This document shows, piece by piece, positions 1-7,741 of a stretch of 14,084 nucleotides of DNA. The stretch comes from a bacterium (GTDB lineage Bacteria > Bacillota_I > Bacilli_A > RFN20 > CAG-826), in the NCBI GenBank assembly GCA_004561785.1, contig SFUB01000030.1, positions 1 through 14,084 of the forward strand, given 5' to 3'. The notes beneath the pieces were generated by a model. It saw nothing but the letters and a program-made list of their open reading frames with translations. It had not been told where the DNA came from and did no database searches. The position numbers and the translations under genes are program-made. Position 1 is the stretch's first letter; each line of letters starts with the position of its first letter.

Positions 1-2730
1 GATCATTTTGACCTCGGCCCCCATCAAAGAGATGACCAAAGAGAAGGAGATGTCTAAGTCGATTATCTTGAGTGCCTTCATTTTTATGGTGCCGCTCAGG
101 TAATAGGTGGATTGTTTGCTCTTGTCTTCCCCCAACGTCGCCGATCCCAAAAGATAATCGACAAGAATCGGGAGGGACGAGAAGTCCGTCGCGCTCTCTT
201 TGTGAGATTCAAGATCGTTAAGAAGCAGGTCTTCTTTGCTCAGGGAATCGCTGGGGACGCTTAGCCCGATGGAAAGGAAGATCTCCTGTTCCTCCAAAGG
301 CAAATTGATCTGCAGCAAAGAGATTCCCGAAGCTCCGAAGACGATTTTCAAAGCGACGTCTTCCACGCTTCCTAAAACGGACTTGCTGATGACGGCGCTC
401 AAAGTATCTCCGCTTCTTTCGGCGGAGATGAGGATTTTATCCGTGAACAAAGGGGCTAGCTGACCTTGGGCGATTTTGGCCACCAAAGTGGTTGCCAAAG
501 CGTCCCCGGCCGCGGTGAATTTGGTGAAGCGCGGGTCATCGGAGTTCAATAGAGCGGAGACGCAGGAGAGGAGATCGTTCAAAGAGGCCACGGAGAATCG
601 GCCGTACATCTTCTCGGATTTCGGCTCGGTGATGTTCCCGTAGTCCATGTCTTTGTAGGCGCCTATGCCTCCGTTGTGGTTGTCGTTTTTGGAGGAATAG
701 CCAAAAACCATATTGCCATTGGATTTCTCATCCCCGTCTACTTGGACGGAAATAGCGTGCTCGTTGAGATAATCCTTTTTGCGGTCGAGGAAGACGGCTT
801 TCCCAGATCCGGCTTTCTCAAGAAGATTGAAGGAAAGGCTGCCTTCAAAAGTAAAGCCTTCCTCCACGATGGCTTGCTTCCCCCCAAGCTCGGCGAATCG
901 GGTGTCTTGGCTGATCGCCGTCGTGCCTTTATTGAGGATGTAGCCCTGGAAGTTCGCGGTCGCGGAGTGGGTTTGGAAGAGGGCTTGGAGCTGATCAGTG
1001 AGCCCGGGGAGGTGATCCATTTCCTCGTACTCGCTCGCGTCGAAGCCTTCGCTTTGGACGTAATCCCCGATGGTCAACGTCCCTTCGATGCCGAAATAGC
1101 CAAGCTCAAAGCCGTCGAAGCGAATCTCGGCCAAGGAAAGCGCGGTCCCGGAGAGGAGAATCTCCAGAGCCCCTTTGCTTCCGGCTTTAGCCATATCAAG
1201 CGTCGCGAGAATCTGGTTGTCTTTGGCCTCGAGTTTTGAGATGGTGCCGATCAAATGCTCATAATGCCCTTCCGAGAAGTCTTTGCCGATCTCGCTCTCC
1301 TTAATCGAATCGATGGCTTTGGAGATCGAGTTCGCGGCGTTCAGGAGCGCGGACAGATATTCGTTCGAGAAAGCTTCGTCCCCAAGGATATTCCCGAAGG
1401 CGCTGAATAAGGCGTCCGCGGTCGTCTTCGAGGTCTTGGCCTTGATGATGTTGTTCACGTTGAGGCAGATCTGCTGATCGGGGTTCCCTTCCAAAAAGTG
1501 GGCTTCGAGGATCTTGGTTTGCTTTTCGCCTTGGAATTTCGCGACCGCGGAGAGATCATTGATCTTCCCGCCTTTCAAATCGGCATTGGCCTCTAGGCTG
1601 AAGACGGCCGATTCGTCGATCGCAGGATGGCCGATGGCCTCATCGGTATCGGGGACCTCGTCCTCTTTGTGGGTCAGGATGAGCCCTTCCTTCTGAACCC
1701 CGTTCTCTTCGTGATGGGAAGAAAGGGAGAACGCCTGCTTGCCCCCGTAGGTGGCCAGACGCTCCCAAAGATCGATGGAATTGTCCAAACTAAGGTAGCT
1801 GGAAGCGTCTTCTGGGGGAAGGATCGAAACCCCTTCTTGGAGGAAGGTCGCCGATAGATTCAGGCTCATCCCGTTCCCAAGGGAATTCGCCCCTTCCGGG
1901 CTCCCTTTCGCCGGGAAGTCGATCCCGGAGAGAGCGTAGGAAGAATCCGCGGACAGGCCTACGGGGTACACGTTTTCGCCAAGAGGCAACTCCCAGACGA
2001 AGTAATGACTGCCCCCTGAGGTCTCTTCGATGCCGTTCAGGCTTGAGGAGATTCTATCCCAATCGATGGTCGCGGTTTCTTTATCCACTTTCGGGGAGAT
2101 GTTCACCCCATATCCGGAAAGGATCTGGAGCACGTCGTCCAAAATCCAATCCAAACGCCCGAATTCGTACTGGTAGATACCGCCGGTGACGGATTCATGA
2201 CTGCTGCCATTTTCTTCGTAGACGTAAGAAGCGGTTGAGACCTTATAACGGACCTCGTAGGGATCGTCTTTTTCTTGGGGGCAGGATAAATCGAAATAGA
2301 GTTCATCGTTTACCAACGAGGCGTCGATGCGCCTCTCCCCGGAGCCGTTGTAATCCACGGGGGCGTTCAAAGTGATCGAAAGCCCGTGCAGGGATAGCTC
2401 CTCCAAAGAAAAAGACAACGAGCCCCCCTTGAAATCGAAAACGTTGTTATCATCGACCCTTAAGGTGGCTTCGTCTAGCTGCAAGGAGAATCCAGAGGCC
2501 AGGGAGTTGGTGAGGCTGCTCACGAGACGCTTCGCTCCGTCGCCGCTAGAAGAGAAAGCCTCGCTTTCCTGAGGCGCCTCTGAGGGTTCGGGCGAAGATG
2601 GAGCGGTCGGCCCCATGACGCAGGAAGATAAGGAAAGGGTCAGGACCCCAAGTCCAAAAAGGCGAAAAGAGGCAAGCCTTGCGCTTGGCCTCTTTCCGTT
2701 TTCATTGACTTTGGGGTTCTTTTCTTTCAT
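1..2730 (-). CDS. Large surface lipoprotein, paralogue of the upstream 1223-residue protein (3' end off the window)
   Basis: The frame is open from the ATG at 2730 to base 1, giving 910 residues with no stop, so the C-terminus is missing. The N-terminus has a basic head, a hydrophobic stretch and a lipobox Leu34-Ser35-Ser36-Cys37, followed by a Pro/Glu/Ser-rich linker (about 40-60). This predicts export and lipid anchoring at Cys37. The rest is rich in alternating polar/hydrophobic stretches that look like beta strands. It matches the upstream protein collinearly: VDYNG (125-129), a DW pair (194-195), WELPLGE (246-252), FPAK (272-275), HLPG (from 573), then a SEK motif and a DFxxLxxLVxY-like segment. 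The start lies 3 bases after the stop of the upstream gene and has no clear Shine-Dalgarno, so translation is probably coupled. I do not recognise a family. Existence is sure; function is unknown. Confidence 0.9.
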   Translation of the reverse strand, partial: MKEKNPKVNENGKRPSARLASFRLFGLGVLTLSLSSCVMGPTAPSSPEPSEAPQESEAFSSSGDGAKRLVSSLTNSLASGFSLQLDEATLRVDDNNVFDFKGGSLSFSLEELSLHGLSITLNAPVDYNGSGERRIDASLVNDELYFDLSCPQEKDDPYEVRYKVSTASYVYEENGSSHESVTGGIYQYEFGRLDWILDDVLQILSGYGVNISPKVDKETATIDWDRISSSLNGIEETSGGSHYFVWELPLGENVYPVGLSADSSYALSGIDFPAKGSPEGANSLGNGMSLNLSATFLQEGVSILPPEDASSYLSLDNSIDLWERLATYGGKQAFSLSSHHEENGVQKEGLILTHKEDEVPDTDEAIGHPAIDESAVFSLEANADLKGGKINDLSAVAKFQGEKQTKILEAHFLEGNPDQQICLNVNNIIKAKTSKTTADALFSAFGNILGDEAFSNEYLSALLNAANSISKAIDSIKESEIGKDFSEGHYEHLIGTISKLEAKDNQILATLDMAKAGSKGALEILLSGTALSLAEIRFDGFELGYFGIEGTLTIGDYVQSEGFDASEYEEMDHLPGLTDQLQALFQTHSATANFQGYILNKGTTAISQDTRFAELGGKQAIVEEGFTFEGSLSFNLLEKAGSGKAVFLDRKKDYLNEHAISVQVDGDEKSNGNMVFGYSSKNDNHNGGIGAYKDMDYGNITEPKSEKMYGRFSVASLNDLLSCVSALLNSDDPRFTKFTAAGDALATTLVAKIAQGQLAPLFTDKILISAERSGDTLSAVISKSVLGSVEDVALKIVFGASGISLLQINLPLEEQEIFLSIGLSVPSDSLSKEDLLLNDLESHKESATDFSSLPILVDYLLGSATLGEDKSKQSTYYLSGTIKMKALKIIDLDISFSLVISLMGAEVKMI

Positions 2731-2733
2731 TGA

Positions 2734-5700
2734 TTAGCAAGTGACGCCGACGTAGTAGTTGCCCGGGTTGAAGGGGCTTTCCCCGTTTTTGGCGTAGTGT
2801 TTTGTGTATTGGTCACCATAGGCGAAGACGGGGTTGCCGCTTTCGTCATAGGAAACGATGGATTCGAAGTCGTTGATTGAGACGTTGGACCAAGTGTTCT
2901 GATAGACGCCGGTCGCGACGTTGTCCAAGGTAATGGCGGCTTCCACGGACGCCGGGACGATCTGGTGGGTTCCGTCGGGGTTGCCGAGGGCCAAGGAGAA
3001 GCGGACCTTAAGCGAATCAAGGGTCTTCCAGGAAGAGGACCCATCTTGGCTCAAGACGTTCTTGGCGGTCGTGTAGATCATGGCATCGCCCAGCAAGGCG
3101 CGCTCATCGAGCAAACTGCCCACGTCGACGCCCATCGACCAAGTGAGCTTATCGGATTCGAAGGAGTATTCCTTAACGAAGTCCTCCGGGTGGGGGAAGC
3201 GGGCTTCGAAGAGGGAGGTGCCTTCCTCGACCGGCGCTTCAGACTCCTCCGGGGCGGTTTCGGGGGCGTTCTCTTTGCGGAGGTAGCTCTCGTTGACGCC
3301 GAGGACGTATTCGAGAAGCCATCCGATTCCGTCGTAGGAATAGGTCGCGTTGGTATCCTGCCCTTTTTGAAGCAGGTCTTTTCCTTTGAGCTGGACCGTG
3401 TCTTTGACTTCCGTGACGCGGCCGTAGCTCGAGTTGCGGGCGATGTAGAGGTCGCCGTAATCCTCGTCGCCGCGTTTGTAGGAATAATAGAGATCGACAG
3501 AGCGGCGGCCTTCGTATTCGTGATCGCGGAAGTAGATGGCGTCATCGGGGGCGTTCACTCCCTTGATCAAAGGCATGTAGGGTATGGAGAGATGGGCCTT
3601 GAGATAATCTTTCTCATTGGCCAAATGGAGCGAGACGCCCAACAGATCGATGGGGGTCTGGCCGATGTTGAGGGTGAGGTTCATCGAGACGTCATAGACT
3701 GAGGTGTCTCCAGAGGCGACCTTCCCTAGATCGAAGGATCCGGCCCCGTATTCCACCAAAGTCTTCAAGGTATTGAAGTCGGTGTAGGTCGAGAGGTCTT
3801 CGTCCTTCAGCGGATTGAGGGTGGATTCAGAGACGTTCTCGACGGCGGCGATGCCGAGGCTGATTTCGGTGTTTTCCATCGCGAAGCTCAAGGATTTAAG
3901 CCCGCCGTTGACCTCCTCGGTGTTTTGGTCGTAGGCGATGGTGACAACCGGGTTCTCCGAGAGGCCGAACAAGTCGCCGTTCAATTTGAAAACGTTGGTG
4001 TCGCCGGAGAGGCTCGCTTTTTCGGCGAGGATCTTTTTCTCCGCAAAACCGAAGAATTTGTGGTTAATGAGGCCATCGGCAAGATCGTTTCCGGCCAAAG
4101 ATCCGATCGCTCCTGCGATTTTCTGGAAGACGGATTTCTCGCCCTCGCCCACGCTTTCGGGGATCATCCCTTTAACGGTGTCCACGATGTCTTTCATCGA
4201 GGAGATCGACATGGTCCCGGTTAGGGGCTTTTCGGAACGGGGGTTGGTCCTGGCTTTGCCGGTTTCGTCTAGGCCGGATTCTTGATCGATGCTCGCGTCG
4301 TTGACGGAGTCATAACGGAGGGCGGCGTTGGTGAAGTCATTGCCATCCCCGTTGAGAGAGAAGGCGAAGTGGTGATCTTGGGAATATTTTTTGGAGACTT
4401 GGTTCGCGGTCAGGGCGATACCGGCTTGCTTCTTACCGTAACTGAAGCCGATGTCGGAGGAGAAAGCGACCCCGATGTCGGACCCAAGGTCATCCTTCTT
4501 GCCGGAATAGACGTGTCCGGAGAGGGATAAGGCAGCTTCCTTGGAAGAGGTGACGGTTTCGATTTGGTCTTTGATTCCCGGGAGGTGGGTCAATTCATCG
4601 TAATCCTCAGCATGGATGGATAGAGGCTTATAGGCGTCTAAGGCCAAAGTTCCATCGAGTTGGAATGCGCTGAGCTTGACGCCATTGAACTGAATGCCCG
4701 ATAGATACGTGTCGGTGGTTGCGTCCTCTTTGTCTCCGGAATAGGTCCCGTCGATCGAAAGGACGATTTCGCCATCGAGCTTCAGGGGGGAGAGGTCAAA
4801 GGTGACATCGAAGCGATTGTCTTTCCCCTCGATCGATTTGATGAAATCGAAAGCTCCTTCGAAGTGGCCTTCGGTGAAGCCTTTGATGGTCGGGAATTCA
4901 TCGAGGACGGTGGAAATCAAATCGGAGATGTCGTTTGTTTCCTTGGCGGTTTCCTCCACCCCGTTTTCAGAGAAGAGGGCTTCTTCGGTTTTTGCAAACA
5001 AGGCATCGAGGTTGGTTTTGCTGACTTTCGCCATGAGCAAATCATCGACGTTCATGTAGGCGGATTCGCCATCATAGGCACCGGAGAGCTTGGCATAAGA
5101 GGAATCAGCGGAGAAGACGACGTCCGCCCCAAACGAAGAGAGGCCGTCGTTGAAGTCGGCGGTTCCGGAAAGAGCCAAAGAGGCTTGCTCCAAAACGGAG
5201 GAGGTCACCGAATCGCCCTGGGATTCGTAATGGGTCAAAACGAGTCCATTGCCGGAATTGACGTTTAGGGAATTGGTTGTCTTGAGGCCGAATTGCGGGT
5301 TTGCGGCGTAACGGGCGATCTTGCGGAAGAGGGAAGCGGAATCGACGATGTCGTGGTATTGGCTTTCCTGACCCGGCAGGAAAGTGAACCAATCCACGGA
5401 GTCCGTGCCGGTTTTGACCGTGGCCGAGGCTTTGATCGTCCCGATTTCATCCTCTCCGTTTTTGATCGAATACCCTTGCTGATTCTCGATGCTTCCATCG
5501 AAGGTCTTCGCCGGGAAGTCAACGCCCGAGAGATTGTATTCGGAGTCGTGCTTGAACCCGATGGGAAGCGTTTCTTCGCCAAGGGGAAGGTTCCAGGTGA
5601 AATAGGAATGGGCGGCATCCTCTTCCATGTTATTTAGGGAATCTAGGATGTCGGTGAGGGCGTTGGAGGAGCCGTCTTCGGAAGTGGCGGCGTTAGAGGA

Positions 5701-6405
5701 ATCGACGGTGGATCCACTAGAGGAACTTCCGCCGAGATCGATGGAGGGGAAGTCGATTTGGATTCCCCCGGCGGAGAGAATCTCCAGGACGTCGGAGACG
5801 ATCCAGTCGACGTCGCCGTATTCGTATTGGATCAAGCCTCCGGTTGTTGGATCGCGATCCTCGCTGACCTTCGGCTCGATGGAGGCTTTGTATTTGAAGT
5901 CGTAAGAGGCGTTGTCGAGATCGACGACCGAGAAATAGACGTCATCCGCGACTTTCAACAAATCGAGCTGGCGTTTATAGCCGTTGTAATCCACGTTGCC
6001 TTTGAGACCAAGGCTGATCCCGTGGGCGGATACTTCCTCCATGCTGAAGGTGAGCTCGGTTCCGCTGGCATCGATATGATTGCCTTTTGCGGAATCGTCT
6101 TTGTCTTTGCCGGGGAAATAAGCGTCGAAGCTCGTGAAGGCGAGATTCAATCCGGAGGTGGCGCTATTGGTCAGATTCGAGATGAATTTTTGTTTGCCGG
6201 TGAGGCTGATGGTGGGGTCGTCATCGATATCCCCGGTGCCTTCGTCGTCAGAAGAATCTTCGCCCAAAGCGGGCCGGGGGACGATGAGATACGTCGTGGC
6301 AGCCGCGACCCCGAACAAAGCGAGATACATCGCTGAGTTCAGAAAGAAACGCTTTTTGCTGATTCGACTTTTCTTTTCTTCACCATTTGTGTTTTTCTTT
6401 TTCAT
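2734..6405 (-). CDS. Giant membrane-anchored surface protein (1223 residues), paralogue of the downstream lipoprotein
   Basis: I take the ATG at 6405 as start. It sits 7 bases after AGAGG, whereas a TTG two codons upstream would leave only one base. The first 20 residues are Lys/Arg-rich, followed by one hydrophobic segment (about 21-42) and an acidic linker (about 49-64), so it is probably an N-terminally anchored, outward-facing protein with an uncleaved anchor; signal cleavage near ALG (46-48) is also possible. The body is beta-rich in appearance, with a Ser-rich linker (226-249) and a Glu/Pro/Ala-rich linker (about 1046-1064) before a C-terminal region of about 160 residues. Landmarks shared with the downstream lipoprotein are VDYNG (138-142), DW (200-201), WNLPLGE (271-277), FPAK (297-300) and HLPG (from 607). 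The only cysteine is the last residue. Its gene starts 15 bases after the preceding stop, so it is in the same operon. No known family recognised. Confidence 0.93.
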   Translation of the reverse strand: MKKKNTNGEEKKSRISKKRFFLNSAMYLALFGVAAATTYLIVPRPALGEDSSDDEGTGDIDDDPTISLTGKQKFISNLTNSATSGLNLAFTSFDAYFPGKDKDDSAKGNHIDASGTELTFSMEEVSAHGISLGLKGNVDYNGYKRQLDLLKVADDVYFSVVDLDNASYDFKYKASIEPKVSEDRDPTTGGLIQYEYGDVDWIVSDVLEILSAGGIQIDFPSIDLGGSSSSGSTVDSSNAATSEDGSSNALTDILDSLNNMEEDAAHSYFTWNLPLGEETLPIGFKHDSEYNLSGVDFPAKTFDGSIENQQGYSIKNGEDEIGTIKASATVKTGTDSVDWFTFLPGQESQYHDIVDSASLFRKIARYAANPQFGLKTTNSLNVNSGNGLVLTHYESQGDSVTSSVLEQASLALSGTADFNDGLSSFGADVVFSADSSYAKLSGAYDGESAYMNVDDLLMAKVSKTNLDALFAKTEEALFSENGVEETAKETNDISDLISTVLDEFPTIKGFTEGHFEGAFDFIKSIEGKDNRFDVTFDLSPLKLDGEIVLSIDGTYSGDKEDATTDTYLSGIQFNGVKLSAFQLDGTLALDAYKPLSIHAEDYDELTHLPGIKDQIETVTSSKEAALSLSGHVYSGKKDDLGSDIGVAFSSDIGFSYGKKQAGIALTANQVSKKYSQDHHFAFSLNGDGNDFTNAALRYDSVNDASIDQESGLDETGKARTNPRSEKPLTGTMSISSMKDIVDTVKGMIPESVGEGEKSVFQKIAGAIGSLAGNDLADGLINHKFFGFAEKKILAEKASLSGDTNVFKLNGDLFGLSENPVVTIAYDQNTEEVNGGLKSLSFAMENTEISLGIAAVENVSESTLNPLKDEDLSTYTDFNTLKTLVEYGAGSFDLGKVASGDTSVYDVSMNLTLNIGQTPIDLLGVSLHLANEKDYLKAHLSIPYMPLIKGVNAPDDAIYFRDHEYEGRRSVDLYYSYKRGDEDYGDLYIARNSSYGRVTEVKDTVQLKGKDLLQKGQDTNATYSYDGIGWLLEYVLGVNESYLRKENAPETAPEESEAPVEEGTSLFEARFPHPEDFVKEYSFESDKLTWSMGVDVGSLLDERALLGDAMIYTTAKNVLSQDGSSSWKTLDSLKVRFSLALGNPDGTHQIVPASVEAAITLDNVATGVYQNTWSNVSINDFESIVSYDESGNPVFAYGDQYTKHYAKNGESPFNPGNYYVGVTC

Positions 6406-6420
6406 GTTCAAGCCTCTTTT

Positions 6421-7392
6421 TCATTGAATGTTTGCGTATTCGATTTGCGTGCTGTCCGTAAGCTTTGGGATTTCGTAGGTCCCCGTCGTGAAGAAACGGG
6501 TGGTTAAGTATGCTTCGATGTCTACGGGGAGCGGGACGCTCGCTTTGGTCGCGTTGTATTTCTCGTAGGACGTGTACTCGATTGGCATCAAGTTCTCATC
6601 GAAGCGGAAGGTGAGGTGGCAATGGTAGAACGTTGGGTATCCGGTTAGGCCGGAGATGTTCTGCATCTGCTTGACGTAATTGACGACGCTGGTTTTTGGA
6701 TTCAATTCCAGGTCGACGAGATAGCCATAATCTTGCTTCGTGATTTTGGAAGGCCCACGATCCGACCGGACCTTTTCTTCCTTCGTGATCGCCGTTTTGG
6801 CGGAGACTACATAGATCAGCGGGTCAGACACCTTTCGGCCCATGAATTCCGCATATTCTTCGTTCGTATATTTTTTTGCGGTGTTTTTGGAATAATTCAA
6901 CGATTCACCCCAATAGCAAGTGGTCGTGTCGCCTTCTTGATACATGCGGTCATAGAGGTTTACGAGACCCAGAGAATTGGATTCCTCAAAATATCTGGAT
7001 CCATCCTTGATTTGGATGGATTGGATTTCCTGCTTAACCCCCATGGAAACGGCGGCGCCAAGACCGATTGCTTTCGCGGAGGGGAGGTCTTTGTAATTCG
7101 CAAAGGCGAGATTCACCATTTCAGATGGCTTCAAAGCGGTTTCCAGCGGAGTTCCGCTCGCCCTCGCTCTGTCGAGTTTCGCTTTGGAGACCTCGAGATC
7201 GTCCGTGAGCTTTCCAACATCCACGTCCCCGTAATTGATTCCGGCCGCTCCTTTGAACATCTTCGCGGCAAAAAGCCCCGCGGCAATTCCAAGCGTGATC
7301 GTTAAAGAAGCCGCCACGGTGGGGATAATGATTTTCTTTGGGAACGGCTTCTTTGCAGCAACCGCTTGTTCGTTCGTGCTTGTGTTGGACAT
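6421..7392 (-). CDS. Single-pass membrane-anchored protein of unknown function, first gene of the surface-protein operon
   Basis: 323 residues. The ATG at 7392 is preceded by GAGG at a 7-base spacing, which supports this start. A short polar head with Lys residues (14-20) leads into a hydrophobic segment (about 21-46), and the remaining roughly 275 residues should face outside. The ectodomain has many aromatic residues and two cysteines (Cys159 in a TTTCYWGE context, Cys258 in FYHCHL) that could form a disulfide once exported. The second half looks like beta strands (about 223-280), which might be a cup or sandwich fold, but this is only an impression. It has no visible catalytic motif and no family I recognise. 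It shares an operon and the same anchoring topology with the 1223-residue protein 15 bases downstream, so it may be a partner of the two giant paralogues. Confidence 0.9.
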   Translation of the reverse strand: MSNTSTNEQAVAAKKPFPKKIIIPTVAASLTITLGIAAGLFAAKMFKGAAGINYGDVDVGKLTDDLEVSKAKLDRARASGTPLETALKPSEMVNLAFANYKDLPSAKAIGLGAAVSMGVKQEIQSIQIKDGSRYFEESNSLGLVNLYDRMYQEGDTTTCYWGESLNYSKNTAKKYTNEEYAEFMGRKVSDPLIYVVSAKTAITKEEKVRSDRGPSKITKQDYGYLVDLELNPKTSVVNYVKQMQNISGLTGYPTFYHCHLTFRFDENLMPIEYTSYEKYNATKASVPLPVDIEAYLTTRFFTTGTYEIPKLTDSTQIEYANIQ

Positions 7393-7458
7393 GGGGTTTC
7401 CTCAACGCTGCCATTTTAGAGACTTCATCGTCAAGCGCTCTCTCCTCCGCGTATCCGT

Positions 7459-7464
7459 ATTATA
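7459..7464 (-). promoter_or_regulatory. -10 box (TATAAT) of the surface-protein operon
   Basis: A perfect TATAAT on the minus strand lies about 67 bases before the ATG at 7392 and would give a leader of about 60 bases. No good TTGACA-like -35 box is seen 16-18 bases upstream, so an activator or another sigma contact may be needed. An imperfect inverted repeat (TAGAGAA / TCTTCTA) lies just upstream of the -10. Confidence 0.5.
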
Positions 7465-7490
7465 GAAGAGGGATTCTCTAAAACGGAGAA

Positions 7491-7535
7491 TTCAAAAAGC
7501 TCCGATGGCATCTATGAAAAATTAGGCTTTTTGAA
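7491..7535. repeat. Perfect 10-base inverted repeat in the divergent intergenic region
   Basis: TTCAAAAAGC (7491-7500) is repeated in inverted form as GCTTTTTGAA (7526-7535) with 25 bases between. It lies in the 349-base gap (7393-7741) between the divergent surface operon and hypB, upstream of the operon's -10 box. It could be a pair of half-sites for a regulator, or a hairpin; no U-run follows on either strand beyond the arm itself. A second, weaker inverted repeat AAGCAAAA (7601-7608) / TTTTGCTT (7629-7636) lies further right. Apart from these repeats, the promoter elements and the hypB ribosome binding site, I see no gene in this gap. Confidence 0.55.
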
Positions 7536-7709
7536 AGGAAGGCCGTTCGCGATAGAATTGCTTTTTTACCTTGTTGATAAAACGAGTTCGATATTTATGG
7601 AAGCAAAAACGCATACACGTCTCCATTCTTTTGCTTTTCAAGGGAAAAGACTGATTTCCACATTCCGTCTTTTATCTTCGCGTATTTCTTTTTGGAAATC
7701 GAAAAACCC

Positions 7710-7734
7710 TATACAATCAATTTGCAAAAAGGAG
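7710..7734 (+). promoter_or_regulatory. hypB -10 region and ribosome binding site
   Basis: TATACAAT (7710-7717) gives either TATACA or TACAAT as a -10 box, with no convincing -35 box upstream. AAGGAG (7729-7734) lies 7 bases before the ATG at 7742 and fixes the hypB start. If this -10 is used, transcription begins near 7723 and the leader is only about 20 bases long. Confidence 0.5.
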
Positions 7735-7741
7735 ATCATCC

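Noticed and set aside
676..1239. Plus-strand open frame of 187 codons at the left
   Set aside because: It lies wholly opposite the uninterrupted minus-strand lipoprotein frame, which aligns with its paralogue through this stretch.
2965..3702. Long plus-strand open frame (245 codons) opposite the 1223-residue gene, plus many similar ones across 236-6427
   Set aside because: They are shadows of the real minus-strand genes; their translations are low in recognisable motifs and lack ribosome binding sites, and the minus-strand frame has paralogue support.
6406..6411. TTG two codons upstream as the start of the 1223-residue gene
   Set aside because: It would leave only one base after the AGAGG motif, while the ATG at 6405 has a 7-base spacing.
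7393..7741. Small RNA, riboswitch or tRNA in the long intergenic gap
   Set aside because: I saw only promoter-like boxes and inverted repeats; no conserved RNA fold could be recognised.
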